From CAG-238 sp963601575 (GTDB lineage Bacteria > Bacillota > Clostridia > Peptostreptococcales > Anaerovoracaceae), in NCBI GenBank assembly GCA_963601575.1, contig CAVCFO010000003.1, positions 1 through 64,000 on the forward strand: 64,000 nt of DNA, written 5' to 3'. Made by a program: the position numbers and the translations under genes. Every line of letters starts with the position of its first letter. The stretch's first letter is position 1. Under the pieces are notes generated by a model. The model was not told where the DNA came from and ran no database searches. It saw only the letters and a list, made by a program, of their open reading frames with translations. This document shows, one piece after another, positions 48,552 to 56,610 of this stretch.

Positions 48552-49245
48552 GGCTCACACCTCCCAGCTTTTCGATAAATATTTCCTCGATGGAAACCGG
48601 CATAAGCTCCAGAAGATCTCCCTCGAAAATCATCTTGCCCCCGGCGATGATGCCGATGTAGTTGCAAATGTCCTCCATTTCCTTTGCGTTGTGGGAGGAA
48701 ACCAGCACGGTCATCTGTCTGTCGGCAACATCGTCCATGATGTAGTGCCTGAGCTTGTGGCGAACGATAGGATCAAGCCCGTCCACAGGCTCGTCGAGTA
48801 TAAGGTAGTCCGGCATAGTCGCCATGGCAAGGCAAAATGCCGCTTGCTTTTTCATCCCCTTTGAAAACTTCGCAAGATTTGCCTTAGCGTTCAGTCCGAA
48901 ATCCCGGGTCATTTCCCGGAACCTATCCTCATTCCAGCTTGGATAGATCCGCTTATAATATTTCCCCATTTCCATAAGCGAATATCCTCGGAAAAAGAAT
49001 AGTTCGTCGGGAATTACAGCGGTTCTGCTCTTAACATTTTCGTTGCTGAGAACTTCTTCGCCGTCTATCGTAACCAGTCCCTCATCCTGCGAAAGATACC
49101 CCGCAAGGTGCTTGATGATGGTGGTCTTTCCCGCGCCGTTAAGTCCCATCAGTCCGTAAACCGAACCCTTTGGCACCGTCAGGCTAAAGTCGTCAAGCGC
49201 TACATAATCCCCAAAGCGCTTTGTGACATTCTGAAGTTTAATCAT
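48541..49245 (-). CDS. ABC transporter ATP-binding protein of a YtrA-type operon
   Basis: A 234-residue ABC ATPase: Walker A GLNGAGKTT near residue 36, Walker B YLILDEPVDGLDP near 153, H-loop SSHN near 184. The signature motif is degenerate: FSKGMKKQAAFCLAMA in place of LSGGQ, as in many YtrB/EcsA-type members. It overlaps the regulator and permease genes by 8 and 11 bp. Confidence 0.93.
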   Translation of the reverse strand: MIKLQNVTKRFGDYVALDDFSLTVPKGSVYGLMGLNGAGKTTIIKHLAGYLSQDEGLVTIDGEEVLSNENVKSRTAVIPDELFFFRGYSLMEMGKYYKRIYPSWNEDRFREMTRDFGLNAKANLAKFSKGMKKQAAFCLAMATMPDYLILDEPVDGLDPIVRHKLRHYIMDDVADRQMTVLVSSHNAKEMEDICNYIGIIAGGKMIFEGDLLELMPVSIEEIFIEKLGGVSHEK

Positions 49246-49624
49246 TTGCCGGCCTCCTTTCTTCTATAATGTTCAAAGCCATGTTCTTTGCCTCTTCAAA
49301 ACTAAGCCCCAAGAAGAGTAACTGACGGAAAGCATCGTCAAACTTGGCTTTCGCAAGTTCCAGCGCTTTCATATCCGGACGAACTCCGCCGATGTCTGCC
49401 ACAAAGGTCCCCACTCCGTTTGTGGTATAAACATATCCTTGCCTTTCAAGCTCTCGATACGCTTTTTGGACGGTGTTCGGATTGACTGTTATGGTCTTTG
49501 AAAGCTCCCTGACCGAGGGTAGCTTTTCGTCTGTAGCCAGCGCCTGAGTCATTATAAGCTCTTTCAGATTGTCAATCACTTGCTCGTAGATGGATTTTCG
49601 GCTTTTCAAGTCAAGCTGAAACAT
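49238..49624 (-). CDS. GntR-family regulator, YtrA subfamily
   Basis: A 128-residue regulator: winged helix-turn-helix (FQLDLKSRKSIYEQVIDNLKELI, KLPSVRELSKTITVNPNTVQKAYRELERQGYVYTTNGVGTFVA) and a short C-terminal dimerisation helix, the small YtrA type with no ligand domain. It probably represses its own operon; an inverted repeat AGTGTAC-N11-GTACACT covers the promoter. ATG 49624 is set by GGAAAGGAG upstream. Confidence 0.93.
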   Translation of the reverse strand: MFQLDLKSRKSIYEQVIDNLKELIMTQALATDEKLPSVRELSKTITVNPNTVQKAYRELERQGYVYTTNGVGTFVADIGGVRPDMKALELAKAKFDDAFRQLLFLGLSFEEAKNMALNIIEERRPAND

Positions 49625-49676
49625 ACACGAAACTCCTTTCCTGCAATATTTATAAGTAAATCCCTTTTGCAACCTA

Positions 49677-49706
49677 AGTGTACCACAACGCATAGTACAC
49701 TGTCAA
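49677..49706 (-). promoter_or_regulatory. Promoter and YtrA-type operator of the ABC operon
   Basis: On the minus strand TTGACA (49706-49701), 18-bp spacer, TACACT (49682-49677). The inverted repeat AGTGTAC (49677-49683) / GTACACT (49695-49701) with 11-bp centre overlaps both hexamers, so binding would block RNA polymerase. Confidence 0.75.
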
Positions 49707-49785
49707 CATATTTTATGATTTAATAACGAGAACTGTTTGCCTTCGCAGCGCGGGCGGCGCGCAGGGCAATTTTTCCCTGATGCTT

Positions 49786-50079
49786 TTATCGATTTTCCGG
49801 CAGGCGGCTCCTGGCAGGCTGCTGCTCTTTTGATGAGGCGGAGGCGGACGCTTCGAACTTCGCAGATCTCAAATATGGCTCTCTGCAGTCCGTAAGGTCA
49901 AGCAAATAGTCGGTCGAAACACTATAAAATTTCGCAAGATCGATCAAGATCTGTGTCGGAATATCCAGATCTCCGCATTCGTAGTTGCTATACACACGCT
50001 GCGAGCAATGCAAGATCAATCCCATCTCACGCTGCGACAAATCGCGATCCTCGCGCAAATCTCTGATTCTTTTATACAT
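49786..50079 (-). CDS. XRE-family transcriptional regulator
   Basis: A 97-residue protein with an N-terminal Cro/CI helix-turn-helix (IRDLREDRDLSQREMGLILHCSQRVYSNYECGDLDIPTQILIDLAKFYSVSTDYLL, residues 5-60) and a short polar tail rich in Ser, Ala and Glu. The tail after about residue 70 has low complexity. It stands alone; a perfect 8-bp palindrome 105 bp upstream could be its own operator. Target genes unknown. Confidence 0.88.
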   Translation of the reverse strand: MYKRIRDLREDRDLSQREMGLILHCSQRVYSNYECGDLDIPTQILIDLAKFYSVSTDYLLDLTDCREPYLRSAKFEASASASSKEQQPARSRLPENR

Positions 50080-50183
50080 AGTATCGGATTTTCTCCTTTC
50101 TTTCTAAAATTTCCTGCGTGAAAGCGCATTATTTTGAATATATTTTTCAAAATTCTATCACGGCGAAAAGCGCCAAAGCTCTA

Positions 50184-50202
50184 TTAGCGGAAAATCCGCT
50201 AA
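50184..50202. promoter_or_regulatory. Perfect 8-bp palindrome between XRE and ylxM genes
   Basis: TTAGCGGA (50184-50191), AAA, TCCGCTAA (50195-50202). It is a typical size for a dimeric repressor site. The 310-bp gap around it holds no gene; besides the palindrome, I see only the ylxM promoter and leader. Confidence 0.5.
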
Positions 50203-50275
50203 CGCGTGTCGAGAAGATTCATGACCTCGCCTCAGCAAAAAGACTTTCAGGCAAAAGGCTTTCAAGCAAAAAAGC

Positions 50276-50304
50276 TTGACAGTAATCCAAAACTATGTTA
50301 TAGT
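50276..50304 (+). promoter_or_regulatory. Predicted sigma-A promoter of ylxM-ffh
   Basis: TTGACA (50276-50281), 17-bp spacer, TATAGT (50299-50304). The leader starts with a small hairpin GTCAAGC-TGTGG-GCTTGAC (50314-50332). Confidence 0.75.
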
Positions 50305-50393
50305 AGGCAAGGTGTCAAGCTGTGGGCTTGACGCAGCGCACAGCTAAAACAACAAGATAGCCCAAAATCGAAGCAAGAGGAGGCGGGGCTCTT

Positions 50394-50852
50394 ATGAAAA
50401 TCGAAAGTATTGCACAGAACAGCCTCCTATACGATTTTTACGGACAGCTCCTAAGCAAGCGGCAGCAGGAGGTAATGGCACTGTATCACGAAGAAAATTT
50501 TTCCCTTTCGGAGATCGCCGAGGAGTTTGGAATTTCAAGGCAAGCGGTGCATGACACGCTAAAGAAGGCGGAGCTTGCGCTGAACGAGTACGAGAAGAAG
50601 CTCGGACTGGTGGAGCGGTTTATGCGCTCCAAGGAGGCAGTGTCCGACATAGACGAGAGAATTGACAGCTTGATATTTGATTTGACCTGCGGCGCAAGAT
50701 GGAATCGACCCGAGGGGAACTACTTGGCAGAAAATTGCGCCGGAGAAAGGCCCCAAAAGGGCAAGAACGGCGAAGGCGGCGATAAGAACAGAAATGACGA
50801 AATCGTCGCAAGGCTAACAGAAATTAAGACTATAATCAACGGTTTGGAATAG
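50394..50852 (+). CDS. ylxM: YlxM/p13-family DNA-binding protein
   Basis: A 152-residue protein; residues 10-75 have the sigma-70-region-4-like helix-turn-helix of YlxM (LLYDFYGQLLSKRQQEVMALYHEENFSLSEIAEEFGISRQAVHDTLKKAE). YlxM is encoded with ffh across Bacillota and is reported to modulate the signal recognition particle. The C-terminal 50 residues are longer than usual and low in complexity (ERPQKGKNGEGGDKNRN). Confidence 0.9.
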   Translation: MKIESIAQNSLLYDFYGQLLSKRQQEVMALYHEENFSLSEIAEEFGISRQAVHDTLKKAELALNEYEKKLGLVERFMRSKEAVSDIDERIDSLIFDLTCGARWNRPEGNYLAENCAGERPQKGKNGEGGDKNRNDEIVARLTEIKTIINGLE

Positions 50853-50934
50853 ACAAAACAAAACAAAACAATAGAAACACATAGCAAGCACAAAGCCGCA
50901 AATTCTGCGGGCTTAGTAGACTTGAGGAGATAAA

Positions 50935-52275
50935 ATGGCATTTGAGAATTTATCCGAAAAACTGCAAGGAACTTTTAAGAAGCTAAAAGGCAAGGGAGTT
51001 TTGACCGAGGCGGACATCAACGACGCGATGCGAGAAGTCAAGCTCGCCTTGCTGGAGGCGGATGTAAACTTCAAGGTCGTAAAAGAGTTCGTTGCGGACG
51101 TAAAAGAAAAAGCGATGGGCCAGGGCGTGTTGGAAAGCCTCACGCCGGGTCAGCAGGTAATCAAGATCGTAAATGATACGCTGGTTGACCTCATGGGTGG
51201 AACCAACAGCAAGCTTACCTTTTCCCCAAGCGGCTTCACTGTCCTCTTGATGGTGGGTCTGCAAGGTACAGGAAAGACCACCACCTGCGGCAAGCTTGCG
51301 GCATATCTTAAGAAAAACGGCAAGAAACCGATGCTTGCTGCCTGCGACATCTATAGGCCGGCAGCGATCGACCAGCTCGAGGTCGTAGGAAAATCCGTAG
51401 ACGTTCCGGTATTTACCGACCGCGGAAACAAGGTAGCAGAAGACATCGCCCTCAAAGCGCGAAAAGAAGCCGAAAGACGAGGCTTCGACGTGCTGATCGT
51501 CGATACGGCAGGCAGGCTTCAGATAGATAGCGAGCTCATGGATGAGCTTGTGAGAGTAAAAAAGGCAGTAAAGCCACACGAAATTTTGCTGGTGGTGGAC
51601 GCGCTCACGGGTCAAGACGCAGTGAACGCCGCAGAGGGCTTTAACGAAGCCCTCGGGATCGACGGAATCATCATGACCAAGATGGACGGCGACTCACGAG
51701 GCGGCGCCGCACTTTCTGCAAAGAAGGTGACCGGAAAACCGGTAAAGTTCATCGGTGTTGGCGAAAAAACCGACGCGCTGGAGCCTTTCCATCCGGAGAG
51801 AATGGCAAGCCGAATCCTCGGAATGGGCGATATGCTTTCTCTGATAGAAAAGGCACAGGAAAGCTTTGACGATGAACAGGCGGCGAAGCTCGAAAAGAAA
51901 CTGAAGAAAAACGAGTTCACCCTCGAGGATTTCCTCGAGCAGATGGGCCAGATAAACAAGATGGGCGGCCTTGGCAAGATGATCAGCATGCTCCCAGGGC
52001 TTGGAGCAAACAAGGTCAGCGAAGAGGATATCGAAAAGGGCGAGCAGGAGTTCAAGCAGATGGAGGCGATTATTTACTCCATGACCATCGAAGAACGCCG
52101 AAACCCCTCGCTTCTTAATGCAAGCCGGAGAAGGCGAATCGCAGCGGGCTCAGGTCAGCCGGTGAGCAAAATAAATAACTTGATCAAAAAGTACGAGGAT
52201 ACAAAAAAGTTGATGAAACAATTCAGCAATCCGAGCTTTATGAAAAAAAATAAAAGACTAAAAGGACTATTTTAA
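50935..52275 (+). CDS. ffh: Signal recognition particle protein Ffh
   Basis: A 446-residue SRP54 GTPase: N domain (1-90), G domain with GLQGTGKTTTCGKLA (about 105), DTAGRLQ, and TKMDGDSRGGAALS, then the methionine-rich M domain (about 300-446, MGDMLSLIEKAQ..., FLEQMGQINKMGGLGKMISMLPG) that binds SRP RNA and signal peptides. It targets membrane proteins co-translationally. No SRP RNA gene is visible nearby. Confidence 0.97.
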   Translation: MAFENLSEKLQGTFKKLKGKGVLTEADINDAMREVKLALLEADVNFKVVKEFVADVKEKAMGQGVLESLTPGQQVIKIVNDTLVDLMGGTNSKLTFSPSGFTVLLMVGLQGTGKTTTCGKLAAYLKKNGKKPMLAACDIYRPAAIDQLEVVGKSVDVPVFTDRGNKVAEDIALKARKEAERRGFDVLIVDTAGRLQIDSELMDELVRVKKAVKPHEILLVVDALTGQDAVNAAEGFNEALGIDGIIMTKMDGDSRGGAALSAKKVTGKPVKFIGVGEKTDALEPFHPERMASRILGMGDMLSLIEKAQESFDDEQAAKLEKKLKKNEFTLEDFLEQMGQINKMGGLGKMISMLPGLGANKVSEEDIEKGEQEFKQMEAIIYSMTIEERRNPSLLNASRRRRIAAGSGQPVSKINNLIKKYEDTKKLMKQFSNPSFMKKNKRLKGLF

Positions 52276-52289
52276 GGAGGAACAGAAAA

Positions 52290-52532
52290 ATGGTAAAGAT
52301 CAGATTAAAGAGAATGGGCGCACACAAGCAGCCTTTTTACAGAGTAATTGTAGCAGACTCGAGAGCTCCGAGGGACGGTAAGTTCATCGAAGAAATCGGT
52401 TACTACAATCCGATGACCGAACCAAAGGAAATCAAAATCGACGCAGAAAAAGCTAAGAAGTGGTTAGGAAACGGCGCGCAGCCAACTGAAACTGTAAAGA
52501 CTTTATTTAAGAAATCTGGAATTATTGAATAA
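52290..52532 (+). CDS. rpsP: 30S ribosomal protein S16
   Basis: An 80-residue protein: VKIRLKRMGAHKQPFYRVIVADSRAPRDG at the start and IDAEKAKKWLGNGAQPTETVKTLFKKSGI at the end, typical S16. AAGGAGG site; 14 bp behind ffh. Confidence 0.98.
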   Translation: MVKIRLKRMGAHKQPFYRVIVADSRAPRDGKFIEEIGYYNPMTEPKEIKIDAEKAKKWLGNGAQPTETVKTLFKKSGIIE

Positions 52533-52552
52533 TAAGGAAGCGGTGAAAGCTA

Positions 52553-52786
52553 ATGACTAAATTGGTTGAAGCGATTGCGAAGTCACTTGTTGATAACCCT
52601 GAAGCGGTCGTAGTGACCGAAAGCGAAGATCGCCGCGGAACGGTAATCGAACTTAGAGTCGCACCTGACGATATGGGAAAAGTAATCGGTAAGCAAGGAA
52701 GGATTGCTAAGGCTTTGCGTACCGTTGTTAAGGCTGCTGCCATAAAAAACAATAAAAAAGTGACAGTTGAAATCGTAAGAGAATGA
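52553..52786 (+). CDS. khpA: KH-domain RNA-binding protein KhpA
   Basis: A 77-residue single KH domain protein with the GxxG loop IGKQGRIAKALRTVVKAAA. KhpA pairs with KhpB/Jag in Gram-positive bacteria to regulate RNA linked to cell division. The rpsP-khpA-rimM order is standard. Confidence 0.93.
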   Translation: MTKLVEAIAKSLVDNPEAVVVTESEDRRGTVIELRVAPDDMGKVIGKQGRIAKALRTVVKAAAIKNNKKVTVEIVRE

Positions 52787-52806
52787 CGATTTATTGCAAA
52801 AATTCG

Positions 52807-52848
52807 GGCACATACTTTAGACAGGATTCACATGTTTAGGTATGTGCC
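52807..52848 (+). other. Long stem-loop between khpA and rimM
   Basis: GGCACATAC (52807-52815) pairs with GTATGTGCC (52840-52848), with a 24-base loop that can pair further inside. No T-run follows, so a simple terminator is unlikely; it may be an mRNA processing or stability element. Confidence 0.45.
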
Positions 52849-52931
52849 TGTTGTATAAGCAGAGAGAATCCAAAGCACAGAAAAACATAAAACGTAAATA
52901 TAGAAAGAAATAGAAATAATAAAAATATAGC

Positions 52932-53462
52932 ATGGAAAAAATCAAAATAGGAAAAATCGTAAACGCTGCAGCACTTCGGGGCGAAGTCAAGGTCTACCAC
53001 TACTCGGACTACAAAGAAAGATTCGAGGAGCTGGACAGCGTTTTGCTAGAGCACAAGGGAAAATACGAAGAATATGGCATCGAGGGAGTAAGATACCAAA
53101 AGAAAATGGTAATCCTCAAACTCAAAGGCGTCAGCGACAGGAACGCCGCAGAGGCTCTCAAAGAGCGGGACATATATATAACGGAGGCAGACCTTCGGGA
53201 TCTGCCGGAGGACACATTCTATGTCAAGGACCTTATCGGCTGCAATGTAGTAAATATAGAGGACGGTAGCAGGATCGGAGTCATAGCGGATGTATTGCAA
53301 AATTCGGCGCAGGACATATATAAGATCGAACTTGCAAGCGGCAAGGAAGCACTCATCCCGGCCGTGGGAGAGTTCGTAAAGGAAGTTGACATAGAGCAAA
53401 AACTCGTCAAAATCAGGCTCATCCCCGGATTTATAGACGAAGATGCCATAAAAGTAGAATAA
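52932..53462 (+). CDS. rimM: Ribosome maturation factor RimM
   Basis: A 176-residue protein: N-terminal beta-barrel (IKIGKIVNAAALRGEVKVYHYSD) and C-terminal PRC-barrel (about 95-175, TFYVKDLIGCNVV...GEFVKEVDIEQKLVKIRLIPGFID). It helps assemble the 30S head around S19. It has no clear Shine-Dalgarno site, the 30 bases before ATG being A/T-rich. Confidence 0.95.
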   Translation: MEKIKIGKIVNAAALRGEVKVYHYSDYKERFEELDSVLLEHKGKYEEYGIEGVRYQKKMVILKLKGVSDRNAAEALKERDIYITEADLRDLPEDTFYVKDLIGCNVVNIEDGSRIGVIADVLQNSAQDIYKIELASGKEALIPAVGEFVKEVDIEQKLVKIRLIPGFIDEDAIKVE

Positions 53463-53499
53463 TAAAATAATAAGAAGAATGACGCAGAATAAAGAGTAA

Positions 53500-53559
53500 A
53501 CAGAAAAAACAGAAAAAACAGAAAAAACAGAATAGACAGAAAAGACAGAAAAAACAGAG
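53500..53559 (+). repeat. 9-bp tandem repeat array ending at the trmD start codon
   Basis: Six full units and one partial of ACAGAAAAA (variants ACAGAATAG, ACAGAAAAG) run from 53500 to 53559, and the last, ACAGAG, touches the ATG. No Shine-Dalgarno site is present in the array. Such arrays change copy number by slippage. Confidence 0.85.
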
Positions 53560-54333
53560 ATGAAAATAAATATTTTGACCCTCTTTCCGGAGATGTTTAC
53601 GGCTGTAACCGGCAGCAGCATTCTGGGACGGGCGCAGGAAAAAGGAATACTTGACATAAATTTAATAAATATTCGCGACTTTAGCAAAGATAAGCATAAC
53701 AAGGCAGACGACTATCCATTCGGCGGAGGCGTTGGAATGGTAATGCTCGCTCAGCCCGCGTTCGATGCCCTGAGGTCACTTGGGACAGGCATATCCGAAG
53801 GAGCTTCTGCGCAGAAATCCAAGATGATATATATGTCGCCGCGAGGCAAAATCCTCGACCGACAGAAAATCGAGGAGCTTGCAGCGATGGACGAAATTAC
53901 CATACTATGCGGCCATTATGAGGGCGTCGATCAGCGCATCATCGACGAGTGGGATATGGAGGAAATCTCAATCGGAGACTACATCCTGACCGGAGGAGAG
54001 CTTGCGGCGATGGTGCTTGTGGACAGCGTTTGCCGGTTCGTGCCGGAGGTTCTGGGCACAAAGGAATCCGCAACAGAAGAATCCGTCTACTCCGGCCTTC
54101 TTGAATATGACCAGTATACGAAACCGAGGGAGTTCGAGGGCCTCACGGTGCCTGAGATCCTGGTAAGCGGAAACCACAAGCTCATCCACCTTTGGCAATA
54201 CGAAAATTCGCTTAGGCTCACAAAGGAGAAGAGGCCCGACCTCTTCGCAGTCTATGTTGAAAAGACAGAGGCCGGCCAGGATTTGACCAAGGACGAAAAA
54301 AAGATTTTAGCGAAAGTTATGACAGAAATCTAG
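53560..54333 (+). CDS. trmD: tRNA (guanine37-N1)-methyltransferase
   Basis: A 257-residue SPOUT methyltransferase making m1G37 in tRNA: KINILTLFPEMF at the start, CGHYEGVDQRIIDEWDMEEISIGDYILTGGELAAMVLVD near residue 111 (the knot and SAM site) and RPDLF at the C-terminal part. It prevents +1 frameshifts. In most Bacillota rplS follows; here it does not. The start follows the 9-bp repeat array directly. Confidence 0.97.
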   Translation: MKINILTLFPEMFTAVTGSSILGRAQEKGILDINLINIRDFSKDKHNKADDYPFGGGVGMVMLAQPAFDALRSLGTGISEGASAQKSKMIYMSPRGKILDRQKIEELAAMDEITILCGHYEGVDQRIIDEWDMEEISIGDYILTGGELAAMVLVDSVCRFVPEVLGTKESATEESVYSGLLEYDQYTKPREFEGLTVPEILVSGNHKLIHLWQYENSLRLTKEKRPDLFAVYVEKTEAGQDLTKDEKKILAKVMTEI

Positions 54334-54387
54334 GCACGGGAGATGCGACATAAAAGATGAAATTGCGATGAAAGCTGAGATATTCCC

Positions 54388-54416
54388 TTGTATTGCAAAG
54401 GCGCTTGTGATAAAAT
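54388..54416 (+). promoter_or_regulatory. Predicted promoter giving a leaderless message
   Basis: TTGTAT (54388-54393), 17-bp spacer, TAAAAT (54411-54416). The ATG of the next gene is at 54423, seven bases after the -10 box, where transcription itself would begin. Confidence 0.6.
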
Positions 54417-54422
54417 GTTGTA

Positions 54423-55364
54423 ATGAAAAATAATAGCAAACAAAAGAAAAACTTAAAGATTCAAATATATATTGCGATTTTTGTACTGCTCTTCGCAGCG
54501 CTATATGTATATATATACATCGTGCCGAGGGTTTCGGACATTTTCGTGGACACCTATGTGGCGGAGTACGGCACATTGGAGACATCTGTCGATACGACAT
54601 GCCTATTCGTAAGGGACGAGAAGGTTTATACAGCTTCCGGCTCGGGGACGGTCAAGAGAGTGATCTCTCAGGGCAAGCTCATGCGAAAGGGCGCAAAGAT
54701 CCTCACCCTGGGAGGAAGCGCATGCTATACCAAGGAACGCGGCGTCATCAGCTATTTTTATGATGGCATGGAGACTTCTCTAAGCCCGGATAAGCTCGAC
54801 AGCATAACAGTGGCGAGTCTCGAGAAGGCTCAAGGCTCGGACTTTGAGATTCAAAAATGCAAGTCGAAGACTGCCGAAAGCGGAGATAAGCTCTTTAAGG
54901 TCGTAGATAACAAGGAATGGTACTTGGTCGCATGGCTGGCTGCAGAGAATGCAGAGGGCATAGCGGAGGGCGGAAATGTCAGCGTCGACTTTAAGGACGG
55001 AAGCAGGCTCAAGATGAAGGTAAAGTCCGTCACCGCCGAGGGAGACAAACAGAAAATCGTCCTTTCCTGCAACAGATATTACGAATTTTTCGATAAATAC
55101 AGAGCCAGAGACTGCAAGCTCATCAAATCGAGCCGCACGGGGATTTTGCTGGAGACCTCCAGCATCATAGAAGAAGACGGCCAAAAGGGCGTTTATGTAA
55201 AGGACAAGTTCGAAAATTACAACTTTACGCCCGTGAGCATCCTCGCTACCGACGGCGGGGTGACAGTGGTTGAGAAGAACTACTACTACGACGCAGAAGG
55301 CCAAACGGTCGCTACCGTAAAAAATTATGACGAAATAAAAAAGAACAAGAGCGAAGGGGAGTGA
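54423..55364 (+). CDS. HlyD-family membrane-anchored protein of the yggS-sepF cluster
   Basis: A 313-residue protein: basic start, one membrane segment (IQIYIAIFVLLFAALYVYIYIV, about 14-35), then a periplasmic-adaptor-like part with an early beta-barrel/lipoyl-like half (VYTASGSGTVKRVISQGKLMRKGAKILTLGG) and a late barrel segment. Clostridial genomes often have such a protein just before yggS-sepF; a role in the division or envelope machinery rather than drug export is plausible but unproven. No Shine-Dalgarno site precedes the ATG, fitting a leaderless transcript. Confidence 0.8.
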   Translation: MKNNSKQKKNLKIQIYIAIFVLLFAALYVYIYIVPRVSDIFVDTYVAEYGTLETSVDTTCLFVRDEKVYTASGSGTVKRVISQGKLMRKGAKILTLGGSACYTKERGVISYFYDGMETSLSPDKLDSITVASLEKAQGSDFEIQKCKSKTAESGDKLFKVVDNKEWYLVAWLAAENAEGIAEGGNVSVDFKDGSRLKMKVKSVTAEGDKQKIVLSCNRYYEFFDKYRARDCKLIKSSRTGILLETSSIIEEDGQKGVYVKDKFENYNFTPVSILATDGGVTVVEKNYYYDAEGQTVATVKNYDEIKKNKSEGE

Positions 55365-55368
55365 AATC

Positions 55369-56079
55369 ATGTCGATCAGAGATAACATAGATCGCATTAC
55401 CGAGTTGAAGAACGCGGCGGCCGCGCGTTCCGGAAGAAGCGGAGAGGATGTGCTGCTCGTTGCGGTAACCAAGCTTCATAATGTAGACGAGATAAACGAG
55501 GCCATAGATTGCGGAATCACAGACATCGGCGAAAATAAGGTTCAGGAAATCATGAACAAGTATGACGGTGTAAAGCCTGTAAGATGGCATCTCATAGGCC
55601 ACCTTCAGACCAACAAGGTAAAATATATCATCGACAAGGTTTGCATGATTCACTCGGTGGATTCTTTGAAACTTGCCGAAGAAATCGATAAGCGGGCATC
55701 TCAGCACGGAATAACCATGGATATTCTGATCCAGGTGAACTCGGCGATGGAAGAAAGCAAGTTCGGCATTACGACTGAAGAGACAGGGCAGATGATCGAA
55801 AGCATACTCGAAAACTGCCCGAACATCAGGATCCGAGGGCTTATGTGCATTGCTCCTTACGAGGATAACCCGGATGATGCGAGAGAATATTTTGCGGCAG
55901 TCAAAAAGCTGTATGACGAATATGGAAAAATTGATAACCCGAGGATTGATTTCAAATATCTTTCCATGGGCATGTCCAATGACTTTGAGGTGGCGATCGA
56001 AGAAGGCTCCACGCTAATCAGAGTTGGAACATCGATATTTGGGGTCAGAGATTACTCAAAAAAAATGGGAGGAAACTAA
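55369..56079 (+). CDS. YggS-family PLP homeostasis protein
   Basis: A 236-residue fold-type III PLP-binding protein; lysine 35 in LVAVTKLH binds the cofactor, and the WHLIGHLQTNKVKYI, GLMCIAPYEDNPDDAREYF and LSMGMSNDFEVAIEEGSTLIRVGTSIFG blocks are typical. It buffers PLP and affects amino-acid pools; no enzyme activity is known. AAGGGGAG site; just upstream of sepF as in other Bacillota (ylmE). Confidence 0.95.
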   Translation: MSIRDNIDRITELKNAAAARSGRSGEDVLLVAVTKLHNVDEINEAIDCGITDIGENKVQEIMNKYDGVKPVRWHLIGHLQTNKVKYIIDKVCMIHSVDSLKLAEEIDKRASQHGITMDILIQVNSAMEESKFGITTEETGQMIESILENCPNIRIRGLMCIAPYEDNPDDAREYFAAVKKLYDEYGKIDNPRIDFKYLSMGMSNDFEVAIEEGSTLIRVGTSIFGVRDYSKKMGGN

Positions 56080-56080
56080 A

Positions 56081-56590
56081 ATGGGATTTTCAGAAACACT
56101 TAAAAAGCTTGTCGGGATCGACGAGGTGGCAGACGGAGAACTGACAGAGGACGAGATCGAAGAGGCAAGACAGCAGGTAATCAAAGAAGAAAATGCAAGA
56201 AAGCCGGTAGCAGGCGCATTCCAGCCGAAGGCGCAGCCTGCGGACATGCCGAAGGCAATTCCGATCGAAAAAAGAGTTTCAATAGCAGGCACAAACACAT
56301 TTACACTGGTGGTCATCGAGCCGAAGAGCTTCGACGAATGCCCGAAACTTGTAGACAGCCTCAAAGGCAGACGCCCGGTGGTTATCAACCTCGAGAAGAT
56401 CGAAACAGAAACCGCCAAAAAGATCTTTGATTTCCTCAGCGGAGCAACCTATGCCTTGAATGGCAATGTACAAAAGGTTGCCAACAATATATTCATCTTC
56501 GCCCCGGAAAAGGTTGACATTACAACAAACCAAGAGGAAAGAGGCGGATTTGATTTCGGAGCAAACAAGAGCCCTTGGACCGGCAGATAA
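56081..56590 (+). CDS. sepF: Cell division protein SepF
   Basis: A 169-residue protein: N-terminal amphipathic membrane-binding helix (GFSETLKKLVGI), a variable linker, and the SepF core (about 65-150: NTFTLVVIEPKSFDECPKLVDSLKGRRPVVINLEKIETETAKKIFDFLSGATYALNGNVQKV). It links FtsZ to the membrane and to septum building. ATG 56081 has GGGAGG upstream; the frame is open into yggS. YlmG (YggT) and YlmH genes, commonly between sepF and divIVA, are absent. Confidence 0.95.
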   Translation: MGFSETLKKLVGIDEVADGELTEDEIEEARQQVIKEENARKPVAGAFQPKAQPADMPKAIPIEKRVSIAGTNTFTLVVIEPKSFDECPKLVDSLKGRRPVVINLEKIETETAKKIFDFLSGATYALNGNVQKVANNIFIFAPEKVDITTNQEERGGFDFGANKSPWTGR

Positions 56591-56610
56591 GAAATGATTG
56601 GAGGATAGAC

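Noticed and set aside
52807..52848. Intrinsic terminator between khpA and rimM
   Set aside because: The stem is sound but no T-run follows in either direction.
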